DNA of 64,000 bases from Rosenbergiella australiborealis (GTDB taxonomy: Bacteria; Pseudomonadota; Gammaproteobacteria; Enterobacterales; Enterobacteriaceae), in assembly GCF_018494035.1 (NCBI RefSeq), contig NZ_JABBFO010000002.1:186001-250000 (forward strand), read 5' to 3'. The translations under genes were made by a program, and so were the position numbers. Of the stretch, positions 10,438 through 18,964 are shown piece after piece (within the stretch, counting starts at the first letter, position 1; every line of letters begins with the position of its first letter). The notes beneath the pieces are model-generated. The model was given only the letters and a program-made list of their open reading frames with translations, did no database searches and had not been told where the DNA came from.

Positions 10438-11537
10438 AAACAATGCTACTCCCCTTTTCTCCCAAAACATTACGTTGGAAATTAATGTTAACGGTGGGAG
10501 CGATTATCTTTTTTTGTCAAGTGATCAGTATTCTTTGGCTATGGCATGAGAGCCGTGAACAGGTCGCTATCCTTGTACAAAGCGCTATCAACCATCACGA
10601 TAGTCATAGCGACTATGAAAAAGAGGTCCATGAGGCGGTTGCAAGCCTGGCCGTTCCCTCTTTGCTGATTATTATTACCTGTTTGATTCTCTGTTTTAAT
10701 GCGTTACGCCGGGTCACAAAACCGCTTGCCGACTTGAGTGAGGCACTGAAACAACGCACTGAAGACAACTTTGAGCCCTTGAGTGCGTGCAGTGAATACA
10801 CTGAGATTAGTGCCGTCGTTGAAGCTATTAATACAACAATGGCACGCTTAACGGTGACCTTAGAACGAGAACGACTGTTTACCGCCGATGTCGCTCATGA
10901 ATTAAGGACCCCATTGGCAGGCTTACGTTTGCACTTACAACTTATTGAAAAAAAACATCAGCTGAATTTGGGGGATTTGATTTCACGTCTTGATCAAATG
11001 ACGGCGAGTGTCAGTCAACTACTAAAACTGGCCCGCGTTGGGCAATCTTTTTCAGCCGGGAGTTATCAATATTTTGATTTAGTGCAAGCGATTATCACGC
11101 CGATGCTTCCTGAGTTAGAAAGACAATTAGCACAACGGCAACAAACTTTAGTGCTAGAACTTCCTACTGAACACTTGCAACTGCGCGGTGATATCACGTT
11201 ACTACAGATGGTTGTTCAAAATTTGATTCAGAACGCCCACCGCTATAGTCCTCAATCATCCCAAATAGTGCTAAGAGTCAGTCTACATCATCAATCCATA
11301 AAACTTGATATCGATGATGAAGGCCCGGGTATTGATCTTGAAAAAGCAAATGAACTTAGTAAAGCCTTTGTACGTATGGACCGGCGCTACGAAGGGATCG
11401 GGTTAGGGCTGAATATTGTGCAACGAATTTGTGAATTACACCGCGCCAGTTTTTCATTAACGAATCGAAGCCCTCATGGCTGCCGCGCTTCGGTCACTTT
11501 TGAACAGGAATTTACTTACAACGATCAGCCACGTTAA
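10434..11537 (+). CDS. basS: Sensor histidine kinase BasS (PmrB)
   Basis: A 367-residue membrane kinase. Two helices (about 16-37 and 72-92) bracket a short periplasmic loop that contains an ExxE pair (E64-V-H-E67), the type known in PmrB to bind ferric iron. HAMP, a DHp domain with His155 in [15 protein letters not shown], and an ATPase domain ([28 protein letters not shown]) follow. The start is a GTG overlapping the basR stop (GTGA); an ATG at 10443 is possible. Translational coupling of eptA-basR-basS is likely. Its stop overlaps the stop of the convergent ada gene by four bases. Confidence 0.93.
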   Translation: MKTMLLPFSPKTLRWKLMLTVGAIIFFCQVISILWLWHESREQVAILVQSAINHHDSHSDYEKEVHEAVASLAVPSLLIIITCLILCFNALRRVTKPLADLSEALKQRTEDNFEPLSACSEYTEISAVVEAINTTMARLTVTLERERLFTADVAHELRTPLAGLRLHLQLIEKKHQLNLGDLISRLDQMTASVSQLLKLARVGQSFSAGSYQYFDLVQAIITPMLPELERQLAQRQQTLVLELPTEHLQLRGDITLLQMVVQNLIQNAHRYSPQSSQIVLRVSLHHQSIKLDIDDEGPGIDLEKANELSKAFVRMDRRYEGIGLGLNIVQRICELHRASFSLTNRSPHGCRASVTFEQEFTYNDQPR

Positions 11538-12622
11538 TCGGTATTACGATGCGCTTTTTCACGAGACAGTAACACTTGTTTTCGGTCAATCCCCCAACGA
11601 TAGCCAGATAGACTGCCATCACGTCGAATAACTCGGTGGCAGGGAATGATCACCGCGATACGATTTGCCGCACAGGCTTGAGCTACTGCACGCACGGCTT
11701 TAGGGGCGCCTAATCGTTCAGCGATATCACTATAACTGGCTGTGGTACCGATAGGAATTTCACGCAAGGCACGCCAAACTCGCTCTTGAAAAACGGTTCC
11801 TTGTATATCTAAGGGTAAGTGCCAAGTTAAGCGTGGTTGTTCAATGTAACGAATAACATCGGCGATGTACTGCTCGTAGTGGTTATCGCCGCCGCGCAAT
11901 TCAGCATGAGGAAATTGCGTTTGTAATTGGTTGATCAGAGGTTCAGGATCATCCCCAAGACTAATTGCACAAATTCCCTTTTCACTTTGTGCAACCAGTA
12001 TGGCGCCTAAACTACATTGACCCAGTGCAAAATAAATAGTGCTACCCTCTCCCCCTTCGCGATAACGCTTTGGGGTCATACCTAGCCTACCACTGGCACT
12101 TTCATAAACTCGACTATTTGCATTATATCCCGCTTGATAAATCGCTTCAGTGACCGATTGCTGGGGATTGGCTAATTGCGTGCGTAAGCGACAAGCACGT
12201 AACCCTGCACTGTATGACTTAGGCGTTAATCCCGTGACCGCTTTAAATAGGCGGTGCAAATAGGTTTGGCTTATCCCGCACTGTTGCGCCAAACTCGCTA
12301 AGCTCGGTGCGCTGTCAGCGTTATCTAACGCGTTACATACCATTTCCACAATGCTTAGCCATTTTTCTGGATATGTGAGAGTAACAGGCAATTCGGGGGG
12401 ACTCGCCCGATAGCCGGCAGCCTGTGCGGCATTACTGTCCGTAAAATAACAGACGCTTTCCCGTGGCGGCAAAATTCTGGCAGCACTGGGCAGCCCATAG
12501 TATCCGGTCGTGGTAACGGCATAAACAAAGTGGTCATCCGCTGTCTTGTCTCTCGACTTTATCGCTTGCCAACGCTCGTCATCGCTGAGATAAAGCCGTG
12601 TTTGACCTCTGTTCTCTGACAT
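11534..12622 (-). CDS. ada: Ada-like O6-methylguanine methyltransferase with degenerate sensor domain
   Basis: A 362-residue protein with the domain order of E. coli Ada: N-terminal Ada_Zn_binding domain (about 10-80), AraC-type helix-turn-helix (about 85-190), and C-terminal methyltransferase with acceptor Cys328 in IIPCHRV. In E. coli, Cys38, Cys42, Cys69 and Cys72 bind zinc, and Cys38 accepts the methyl group from phosphotriesters. Here the matching positions read Gly43 and Ala47 (TTGYYGLPSA) and Ser74 and Glu77 (GYRASPPELP), so all four cysteines are gone. It should still repair O6-methylguanine but should not bind zinc or switch on by methylation in the usual way. The ATG at 12622 has AGGAG ten bases upstream; a longer frame begins at 12712. 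Confidence 0.9.
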   Translation of the reverse strand: MSENRGQTRLYLSDDERWQAIKSRDKTADDHFVYAVTTTGYYGLPSAARILPPRESVCYFTDSNAAQAAGYRASPPELPVTLTYPEKWLSIVEMVCNALDNADSAPSLASLAQQCGISQTYLHRLFKAVTGLTPKSYSAGLRACRLRTQLANPQQSVTEAIYQAGYNANSRVYESASGRLGMTPKRYREGGEGSTIYFALGQCSLGAILVAQSEKGICAISLGDDPEPLINQLQTQFPHAELRGGDNHYEQYIADVIRYIEQPRLTWHLPLDIQGTVFQERVWRALREIPIGTTASYSDIAERLGAPKAVRAVAQACAANRIAVIIPCHRVIRRDGSLSGYRWGIDRKQVLLSREKAHRNTD

Positions 12623-12862
12623 AGGAAATTCACTCCTAAAGCAACTCAATTGTTCATCACGATAAAACATATCGACGGCAGAAAATATCCGTTTTTTACA
12701 CTCCCAGTGCACTTATTTGACGCGATAAACAACGTTTTTTTAATCTTTGCCCTGAATAAAGCTAAAAAACAACTCGGTGTCGCAATTTTTCGTTAATGGC
12801 CTTTCAATGGTATCGGTTCACTGATAATAATAGGTGTTATATATTGTGACTAGGACTGAATA

Positions 12863-13672
12863 ATGCTTAATAAAGACACTCAACTCTGTATCTCTCTTTC
12901 CGGCCGCCCCAGTAATATTGGCACGCGCTTTCATAATTATCTTTATCAAAAACTTGATATCGATTTTATTTATAAAGCCTTCACCACCAATGATATCGAA
13001 GCGGCAATTAAAGGCGTGCGGGCACTCGGGATCCGTGGGTGTTCGGTTTCTATGCCCTTTAAAGAAAGCTGCATTCCTTTTATCGACCATTTAACCGACT
13101 CAGCCAAAGCTATCGATTCAGTTAACACCATTGTTAACGACAAGGGGGTACTGACCGCCTATAACACGGATTTTTTAGCTATCCGTCAATTAATCGCGGA
13201 GAATCTTCCTGATAATCAGCAATATGTCGTGGTACAAGGTGCTGGGGGAATGGCTAAAGCGGTCGTCGCCGCTTTCCATGATGCAGGTTTCACCCATTTA
13301 ACAGTAATGGCTCGAAATGAAAAAAACGGTCGGAATCTGGCTGAAAAATATCAATACACTTATCAGTCACCTGAGCAATGCTCTCCCGCAGACATTATCG
13401 TTAATGTCACACCCTTAGGCATGAGTGGTGGTCCCGACAGCGAAACACTCGCATTTGATGACGCATTAATTACTGCCGCTAAGACCGTCTTTGATGTCGT
13501 TGCCTTCCCAGCAGAAACTCCTCTCGTCAAAAGAGCCAAAGCGTTAGGTAAGTCAGTGATTAGCGGTGATCGCGTTATCGCATTGCAAGCTCTAGAGCAA
13601 TTTGCGCTGTATACCGGCGTCAGACCGAGTGATGAATTAATGCAAGAGGCCTCACTTTTTTCTCGTCGTTAA
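12863..13672 (+). CDS. Shikimate dehydrogenase-like oxidoreductase
   Basis: A 269-residue member of the shikimate/quinate dehydrogenase family, closest in look to the SdhL (HI0607-type) branch, not to AroE. The substrate domain carries SMPFKE, with the catalytic lysine, and TAYNTDF. The nucleotide-binding part has GAGGMAKAVVAA (about 125-136), and IALQALEQFALYTG closes the C-terminus. SdhL enzymes reduce dehydroshikimate only slowly, so the physiological substrate is open. It is a single gene followed by a hairpin; the genome probably carries a true aroE elsewhere. Confidence 0.85.
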   Translation: MLNKDTQLCISLSGRPSNIGTRFHNYLYQKLDIDFIYKAFTTNDIEAAIKGVRALGIRGCSVSMPFKESCIPFIDHLTDSAKAIDSVNTIVNDKGVLTAYNTDFLAIRQLIAENLPDNQQYVVVQGAGGMAKAVVAAFHDAGFTHLTVMARNEKNGRNLAEKYQYTYQSPEQCSPADIIVNVTPLGMSGGPDSETLAFDDALITAAKTVFDVVAFPAETPLVKRAKALGKSVISGDRVIALQALEQFALYTGVRPSDELMQEASLFSRR

Positions 13673-13692
13673 CCCCTTTACGATCACCTCAA

Positions 13693-13719
13693 GGCACGGG
13701 AAACGCTTTTTTCCGTGCC
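13693..13719 (+). terminator. Terminator after shikimate dehydrogenase-like gene
   Basis: GGCACGG and CCGTGCC form a perfect seven-pair stem 13 bases apart. A T-run lies inside the 3' side of the loop instead of after the stem, so efficiency is uncertain. Confidence 0.5.
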
Positions 13720-13782
13720 GGTTATAGCATATTATCTCCCCGTTTCGTTGAGTCTCTGATTGATGATGCTCCCTACTTCTGT

Positions 13783-14418
13783 ATGAGTGCCCTTACCATG
13801 ACTGTTTTGCTGCATTTTATTGATGTATTTGGTACTTTTGTTTTTGCGCTGAGTGGCGCGACGGTAGGTGTAAGACATCGCTTCGATCTATTCGGGGTTT
13901 TTGTTCTTGCTTTTGTGACTGCTGTAGGGGGTGGATGTGTTCGAGACCTGTGTTTGGGCGCAACGCCGCCCGCGGGCCTGATCAATATCGAGTATCTAAT
14001 TTGTGTTATTGTCGCAATCATGCTGATTAGTTTTTTTCAGAAAATTGTATTCTCTTTTGAAAAGCCTGCATTATTTTTCGATGCCCTCGGCCTAGGCTTT
14101 TTTGCCGCCTTTGGTGCCAATAAGGCGTTTGAGCATACACATGAAATCTTTTTTTCTATCCTAATGGGGTGTGTTAGTGCTGTCGGCGGGGGCTGCCTGC
14201 GGGATATTTTAACGGGACGTTCCCCAGTGATCCTCACTAAGGAAATCTACGCCAGTGCGGCGTTAGTCGGTGCCAGTATTCAGATTTTGGGCTCATCAGG
14301 AGTGATTCCTCCGCAGTACAGCATTTGGATTGCTATTGGCAGCTGCACAGCAATTCGTATGCTCTCATTACACTATAATATTACGCTAAAGACGATTGCT
14401 AATAAGTATCTTGATTAA
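13783..14418 (+). CDS. TRIC / YicG-like membrane protein
   Basis: A 211-residue protein with seven predicted helices arranged as two similar halves. Each half has a glycine-rich repeat, VTAVGGGCVRDL (about 45-56) and VSAVGGGCLRDI (about 132-143), typical of the UPF0126/TRIC family. Bacterial TRIC proteins form trimeric potassium-permeable channels; transport of small solutes has been suggested for some relatives. The start could equally be the ATG at 13798, five codons in; neither has a strong ribosome binding site. No linked gene hints at a substrate. Confidence 0.8.
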   Translation: MSALTMTVLLHFIDVFGTFVFALSGATVGVRHRFDLFGVFVLAFVTAVGGGCVRDLCLGATPPAGLINIEYLICVIVAIMLISFFQKIVFSFEKPALFFDALGLGFFAAFGANKAFEHTHEIFFSILMGCVSAVGGGCLRDILTGRSPVILTKEIYASAALVGASIQILGSSGVIPPQYSIWIAIGSCTAIRMLSLHYNITLKTIANKYLD

Positions 14419-14506
14419 GTTATTAACGCTATGTGCGGCAACGATTGCTCTGCCGGTGATTAATCAGTAACGTATCGTTTAGTTGAAAACATAATGGTAA
14501 ACGACG

Positions 14507-15151
14507 ATGAATATTACTGATCTTGCCGCAACACGCTTCACAACCAAAGCCTATGATGCTTCTCGTTCGCTCACTGACGAACAAATTACGGCTGTAATTT
14601 CCCTATTACAAAACAGTCCTTCATCGCTCAATGTGCAAGGGTGGCACTTTCATATCATCAGCACACAGGCTGGCCGAGAAAAAATAGCCCCTGCTATTTA
14701 TGAATTAAATAGTAATAAAGTTGCCGAAGCGCCCCTTGCCATTGTTTTTTCCAGCATGAATCGCGTCACCGACCAACATTTAGATGCACTGGTCGCGCAA
14801 GAAAATGCTGACGGGCGCTATCGTGACGATGCTTCACGTCAAAAAAATGATGCAGGACGCCGCGGATATATCAATAATTATGCAAGTTCCCCAGAGTTTC
14901 AATACTCTTGGTTAGAACGTCAGCTGTATATTGCGCTGGGCTTTCTTTTATTAGGTGCGCCAGCACTCGGATTACATGCGACCCCTATTGAAGGTTTTGA
15001 TACTCAAAAAATGGACCGTATTTTAGGCCTTGAAGAACAAGGGTTGCACAGTGTTGTGATGGCGACAGTCGGTTATAACAGCGACAGTGACTTTAACGCA
15101 CAACTCCCTAAATCCCGCTTCCCGTTAACGAAAACAGTAACTCATCTTTAA
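14507..15151 (+). CDS. nfsB: NAD(P)H nitroreductase, NfsB-like
   Basis: A 214-residue FMN-dependent oxygen-insensitive nitroreductase and quinone/dihydropteridine reductase of the NfsB group. Family marks are RFTTKAYDASRSLT, QNSPSSLNVQGWHF (FMN phosphate and dimer contacts), ALGLHATPIEGFD and QLPKSRFPL, matching E. coli NfsB nearly end to end (217 residues). It probably acts as a cytoplasmic homodimer. E. coli keeps this gene elsewhere, so the position here is a local rearrangement. It is followed by an imperfect hairpin (about 15160-15188) and then dld. Confidence 0.85.
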   Translation: MNITDLAATRFTTKAYDASRSLTDEQITAVISLLQNSPSSLNVQGWHFHIISTQAGREKIAPAIYELNSNKVAEAPLAIVFSSMNRVTDQHLDALVAQENADGRYRDDASRQKNDAGRRGYINNYASSPEFQYSWLERQLYIALGFLLLGAPALGLHATPIEGFDTQKMDRILGLEEQGLHSVVMATVGYNSDSDFNAQLPKSRFPLTKTVTHL

Positions 15152-15268
15152 TCCTCCTTATTCGGTAATCGTCTTTACGGTTGCCGAATAGCCCATCCTG
15201 ACCCCTTTCCCGTACACTGATTTAGGTATATTGTTTTCCTATCATTCAGCATGAGGGAGCAGGCAGCT

Positions 15269-16966
15269 ATGACATTACACACTTCAGCATTTCTAGAGGG
15301 ATTATCAGGAATTGTCGGTACTAAACAGGTAATAACCGATCAAGATGAAAAATCATTTTATACCACTGGTTTTCGGGTGGGGAAAGGTGATGCCTTAGCC
15401 GTCATTATTCCTCAATCCCTCACGGCACTATGGCAAGTGTTGACGCTGTGCGTTGCACAAGACGTTATTATACTCATGCAGGCCTCTAACACAGGTATTA
15501 CAGGCGGGTCGACACCTGATGGTAACGATTATGACCGTCCGGTAGTCATTATTAGTACTCGCCAGTTAACCGGGATCCAAGTGATTGATAATGGACAGCA
15601 AGTCATTGCTTATCCAGGATCTACCCTCACTGAGTTAGAAGAAATATTACGGCCTTTACAACGAGAACCCCATTCTGTCATTGGGTCATCCTGTATCGGT
15701 GCATCAGTCATTGGTGGTCTATGTAATAATTCTGGAGGGTCGTTAATTCGTCGAGGGCCAGCTTTTACTGAAAAATCTTTGTATGCTCAAATTAGCGAAC
15801 AAGGCGAGCTTACTCTTATTAATCATCTAGGCATTAAACTAGGTGATACACCGGAAGAGATTTTACGTAATTTAGAGAACAAACACTTCACTATCGGTGA
15901 TGCAGACGATTGGCAGGGTAAGATTTGGGCTGACGATTATGCTCAGAAACTCCGCGATACAGAATCTGACTTACCCGCACGTTTTAATGGCGATAAACAT
16001 TATCTCCACGATAGTGCTGGCTGTGCGGGAAAAATTATTGTATTTGCAGCACGGCTCGCGACGTTTCCTGCCAGTAGTGGCGCAGAAACTTGGTATATCG
16101 GTACGGATGATGAAAAAGTGCTTATTACGTTACGGCGTCACTTACTGCAGCATCTTGATCATCTACCCATTCAGGCTGAGTATATTCATGCCAATGCTTT
16201 CGACATGACATTACGTTATGCAAAGCATATGATTTTAGCCATTCGACAACTTGGCCCCCAGTCTATCCCTGGGTTGATGAAGAAAAAAGCCATGTGCGAT
16301 GTGAGAGTGAAAAAGATCCGATGGCTACCTCATAATCTCACTGACCGGTTAATCCAAGGCTTTAACCAAGTAACCCCCCCCTTGGTGGCTAAACGGATCC
16401 TTGAGTATCGTCAGCGTTTTCACCATCACCTTATCATCAAAGCAGATAGCGAGCAGGCACCACAGTTAACCTCATTGCTCAAACAATTTTTTAGCGCTAA
16501 TCAGGGCGACTATTTTGTTTGCGATAAGAAAGAGGCAAAAGACGCCTTTTTACTTCGCTTCGCAGTTGCAGGCGCTGCCATTGCTTATTGTGATTATCTT
16601 GGCGTCGATCCCAATGAAAGACTCATTGCTTTCGATGCCGCATTGCGCCGCAATGATGAGCAGTGGTTATTTGATTTACCTACGCATTTACAGCAGCAGA
16701 TTCAAGCTGACGCATGCTGCGGACATTTTTTCTGCTTGGTGAATCATCAGGACTATGTGTTGAAACCGGGGGTAGATGGCAAAGCGTTTAAGCAGGCGGT
16801 TATTGATTATATTGAGCAACGTGGTGCGCGCTATCCAGCGGAACACAATGTTGGGCATTTGTATGCGGCTCGAGAGGACTATCAGCAACATTGGCATCAA
16901 CTCGATCCCACCAATACCTGTAATCCCGGAATAGGTAAAACCAGCCGCCGTAAATTTTGGAAATAG
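15269..16966 (+). CDS. dld: Quinone-dependent D-lactate dehydrogenase
   Basis: A 565-residue peripheral membrane flavoenzyme that oxidises D-lactate to pyruvate and passes electrons to quinone. The FAD-binding type 4 domain (about 35-260) shows NTGITGGSTPDGNDYDRPVVIIST and REPHSVIGSSCIGASVIGGLCNNSGGSL. The membrane-binding and C-terminal cap regions follow, with YPAEHNVGHLY and DPTNTCNPGIGKTSRRK at the end. Length and sequence match E. coli Dld (571). The ATG at 15269 is preferred (AGG five bases upstream) over 15251, which has no site. It ends in a strong terminator. Confidence 0.95.
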   Translation: MTLHTSAFLEGLSGIVGTKQVITDQDEKSFYTTGFRVGKGDALAVIIPQSLTALWQVLTLCVAQDVIILMQASNTGITGGSTPDGNDYDRPVVIISTRQLTGIQVIDNGQQVIAYPGSTLTELEEILRPLQREPHSVIGSSCIGASVIGGLCNNSGGSLIRRGPAFTEKSLYAQISEQGELTLINHLGIKLGDTPEEILRNLENKHFTIGDADDWQGKIWADDYAQKLRDTESDLPARFNGDKHYLHDSAGCAGKIIVFAARLATFPASSGAETWYIGTDDEKVLITLRRHLLQHLDHLPIQAEYIHANAFDMTLRYAKHMILAIRQLGPQSIPGLMKKKAMCDVRVKKIRWLPHNLTDRLIQGFNQVTPPLVAKRILEYRQRFHHHLIIKADSEQAPQLTSLLKQFFSANQGDYFVCDKKEAKDAFLLRFAVAGAAIAYCDYLGVDPNERLIAFDAALRRNDEQWLFDLPTHLQQQIQADACCGHFFCLVNHQDYVLKPGVDGKAFKQAVIDYIEQRGARYPAEHNVGHLYAAREDYQQHWHQLDPTNTCNPGIGKTSRRKFWK

Positions 16967-16975
16967 TCGCAGTAT

Positions 16976-17008
16976 GGCGATCACAGAAAAGTGATCGCCT
17001 TATTTTTT
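16976..17008 (+). terminator. dld terminator
   Basis: GGCGATCAC, a six-base loop, and GTGATCGCC form a perfect nine-pair stem followed by TTATTTTTT. The T-run overlaps the last codon of the convergent dehydrogenase gene. Confidence 0.9.
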
Positions 17009-17876
17009 ACTGTTGAGCAAGATACTGAGCAATAACAGAAAGATCTTTTTCACCAAAGCCAGCATCTACCGCAGATTGCCAGATCTCCGTAATTGATTGT
17101 AGATTGGGTGTTTGCCCTGCCTCTCCCGCCGTAGCCGCCAGTTTTGCATCTTTCAACGCCCACTTTAGCTGCATTTGCGGAGTAAATGTCCCTTCACTGA
17201 TCATCGCTAATTTGTTCTTCGCATACGGAGCGGCTAAAGGCCCTCCTTCAAGCACCGACCATAAGGTTTCGGGAGTAAAACCAAGCTGTGAGGCTAAACA
17301 TTGGCTTTCTGCCAAGCTCTGTACCATGCCGATTAGCCAGCTATTGACGACCAGCTTCATTGCACTACCCGCCCCAACGTCACCTAACCAATGCGTCACT
17401 TTTCCGATAGCATCGAAAACCGGTGCAACCACAGGTTGCGCATCAGGATTACCGCTGGCGAGGATAGCAATTTGTGCCATCTCTGCTGGCTGCTTAGTCC
17501 CAGAAACGGGTGCATCGATAAAAGTTACATCAGGCCTTTTTTCTTGCAACAACTTATTCAGTTGTTGCGTCGCATCTATACCAATAGTCCCCATCTGAAT
17601 AACAATCGCGTTATTGTCGAGTGAAGCGAGTGTTTGAGTGACGACATCTAAGGTGATTTCGGCATTTGCCAGCATAAGGATAACGGCCTGACTACCCTCA
17701 ACGGCTTGAGCAGGTGTTTTAGACACCGTTGCGCCGTACTGTACTAAATCGCTGCCCTTTTCCTCACTGCGGTTCCAAGCGCGTAAGTTAAAAGATTTTT
17801 TAGCCAAATTCACAGCAAAAGCGTGCCCAATTGCCCCTAAACCTAGTACTGCGACCGTGTTTATCTTCGTTTGCAT
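17007..17876 (-). CDS. NAD(P)-dependent beta-hydroxyacid dehydrogenase
   Basis: A 289-residue member of the 3-hydroxyisobutyrate / tartronate semialdehyde dehydrogenase family. The Rossmann domain starts with VLGLGAIGHAFA (residues 10-21). The substrate-binding signature is IDAPVSGTKQPAE (about 140-152), the catalytic lysine lies in GSAMKLVVNSWL (about 190), and LKWALKDAKLA helps shape the pocket. Several fine differences from GarR and MmsB (the DAPVSG tail, for example) make the substrate uncertain; a succinic or glyoxylic semialdehyde reductase role is possible. Start supported by AAGGA at seven bases. It stands alone. Confidence 0.8.
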   Translation of the reverse strand: MQTKINTVAVLGLGAIGHAFAVNLAKKSFNLRAWNRSEEKGSDLVQYGATVSKTPAQAVEGSQAVILMLANAEITLDVVTQTLASLDNNAIVIQMGTIGIDATQQLNKLLQEKRPDVTFIDAPVSGTKQPAEMAQIAILASGNPDAQPVVAPVFDAIGKVTHWLGDVGAGSAMKLVVNSWLIGMVQSLAESQCLASQLGFTPETLWSVLEGGPLAAPYAKNKLAMISEGTFTPQMQLKWALKDAKLAATAGEAGQTPNLQSITEIWQSAVDAGFGEKDLSVIAQYLAQQ

Positions 17877-18028
17877 AGTTTTTTCCTTAATCGATTTATT
17901 TCAGTGTAGTGCAAACTTCCCCGAAATAATCCTTAGCATGCCTGTGGGAAATTTTTTATTAAGTTATTTATTAAATTGTAAAGTATTGACATGTTTTGTT
18001 GCACCTATGATTCACCCTAGGGACTATT

Positions 18029-18684
18029 ATGAATAGCAGGATCATTTATGCAGTAGTCACCTGTGTTCCAATGATGACCTCACTGGCTCCTCAACCCTCT
18101 GAAACATTAATTATTTCAAGCCCAGCGGACCAATTCCTTTCTGAACTAGATACTTCTGCTGCGATCAGCATTATCTGCGGCGATGACTGACACCAAGCAC
18201 GACACTCTGAAGGCCTTTCTGGCGTGCCCGGTTTACAAATTGCCAATCGACAAAATGTGGGAAAGTAATCCCTATCAAGTCGCGCGTAACGTATTACTTT
18301 ATAATGCGCGTAAAAACGTTAATCAAACACAGGCTGGTGTTCATTACACACGTGAGTTAAGCGATAGTTTGAATCTCGCAACGTGGACCGGCCTATCGCC
18401 CTGATGGCAGCCCTAGTCTTAACTTGGCACTAAAGCCTGTTTAAGTGGGCAGTAAGAAACGGATAGGGTTAGGACTTCTCACTGCGGCAGTGTTCCAAAT
18501 GAATACTGATAACGAAATTGTTATCAATAATAATGATGGCCGTTCAACCTATAAGAATGCCGGACAAACGCGGCGTCGCTATATCGGCTCGGTCATCGTG
18601 AACGAAGGTAATGGGCGTTATTATGGACCCACACCTTGCAGAAACTTCTCAGAGGGTCTGACTGTTCACTATGCCTTTGAATAA
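18029..18684 (+). pseudogene. pqqU: pqqU (yncD) remnant, TonB-dependent receptor
   Basis: Three separated pieces match successive parts of the E. coli outer-membrane receptor PqqU/YncD (about 700 residues), which imports pyrroloquinoline quinone. Piece one (18029-18190) has a signal peptide and TLIISSPADQFLSELDTSAA, then stops. Piece two (about 18183-18404) corresponds to the middle of the barrel (YNARKNVNQTQAGVHYTREL). Piece three (about 18420-18684) matches the C-terminal strands (SKKRIGLGLLTAAVFQMNTD, STYKNAGQTRRR, then YIGSVIVNEGNGRYY and the terminal Phe-Glu). Large internal deletions removed most of the plug and barrel, and stops and frameshifts separate the rest. The gene cannot make a receptor. 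A hairpin terminator survives after it. Confidence 0.9.
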
Positions 18685-18693
18685 AATTTTAAC

Positions 18694-18726
18694 GGGAGGA
18701 TCTCGTAGTCGATCCTCTCGTTTTTT
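18694..18726 (+). terminator. Relict terminator of pqqU
   Basis: GAGGATC and GATCCTC pair across an eight-base loop. TCG then TTTTTT follows, directly after the last codon of the pseudogene. Confidence 0.7.
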
Positions 18727-18964
18727 CTAGGAGAATAAGAATAAATTGCTCCCTATTGATATACCGTCCTAGTGACTGCAGCGGTACTCTTATTCTGATC
18801 ATAATTACGACCACTTTTATCAGCCACATCATAACAATAAGCCTAATTATTTCAGTAAAAGAGTCGTTACGCTGACTAAACACCCTCTATTCATAACATA
18901 AATCACTTAACGCTAAACGTAACATACGTTATTAATTTTGCACGACTATTCGCAGAGATAACTT

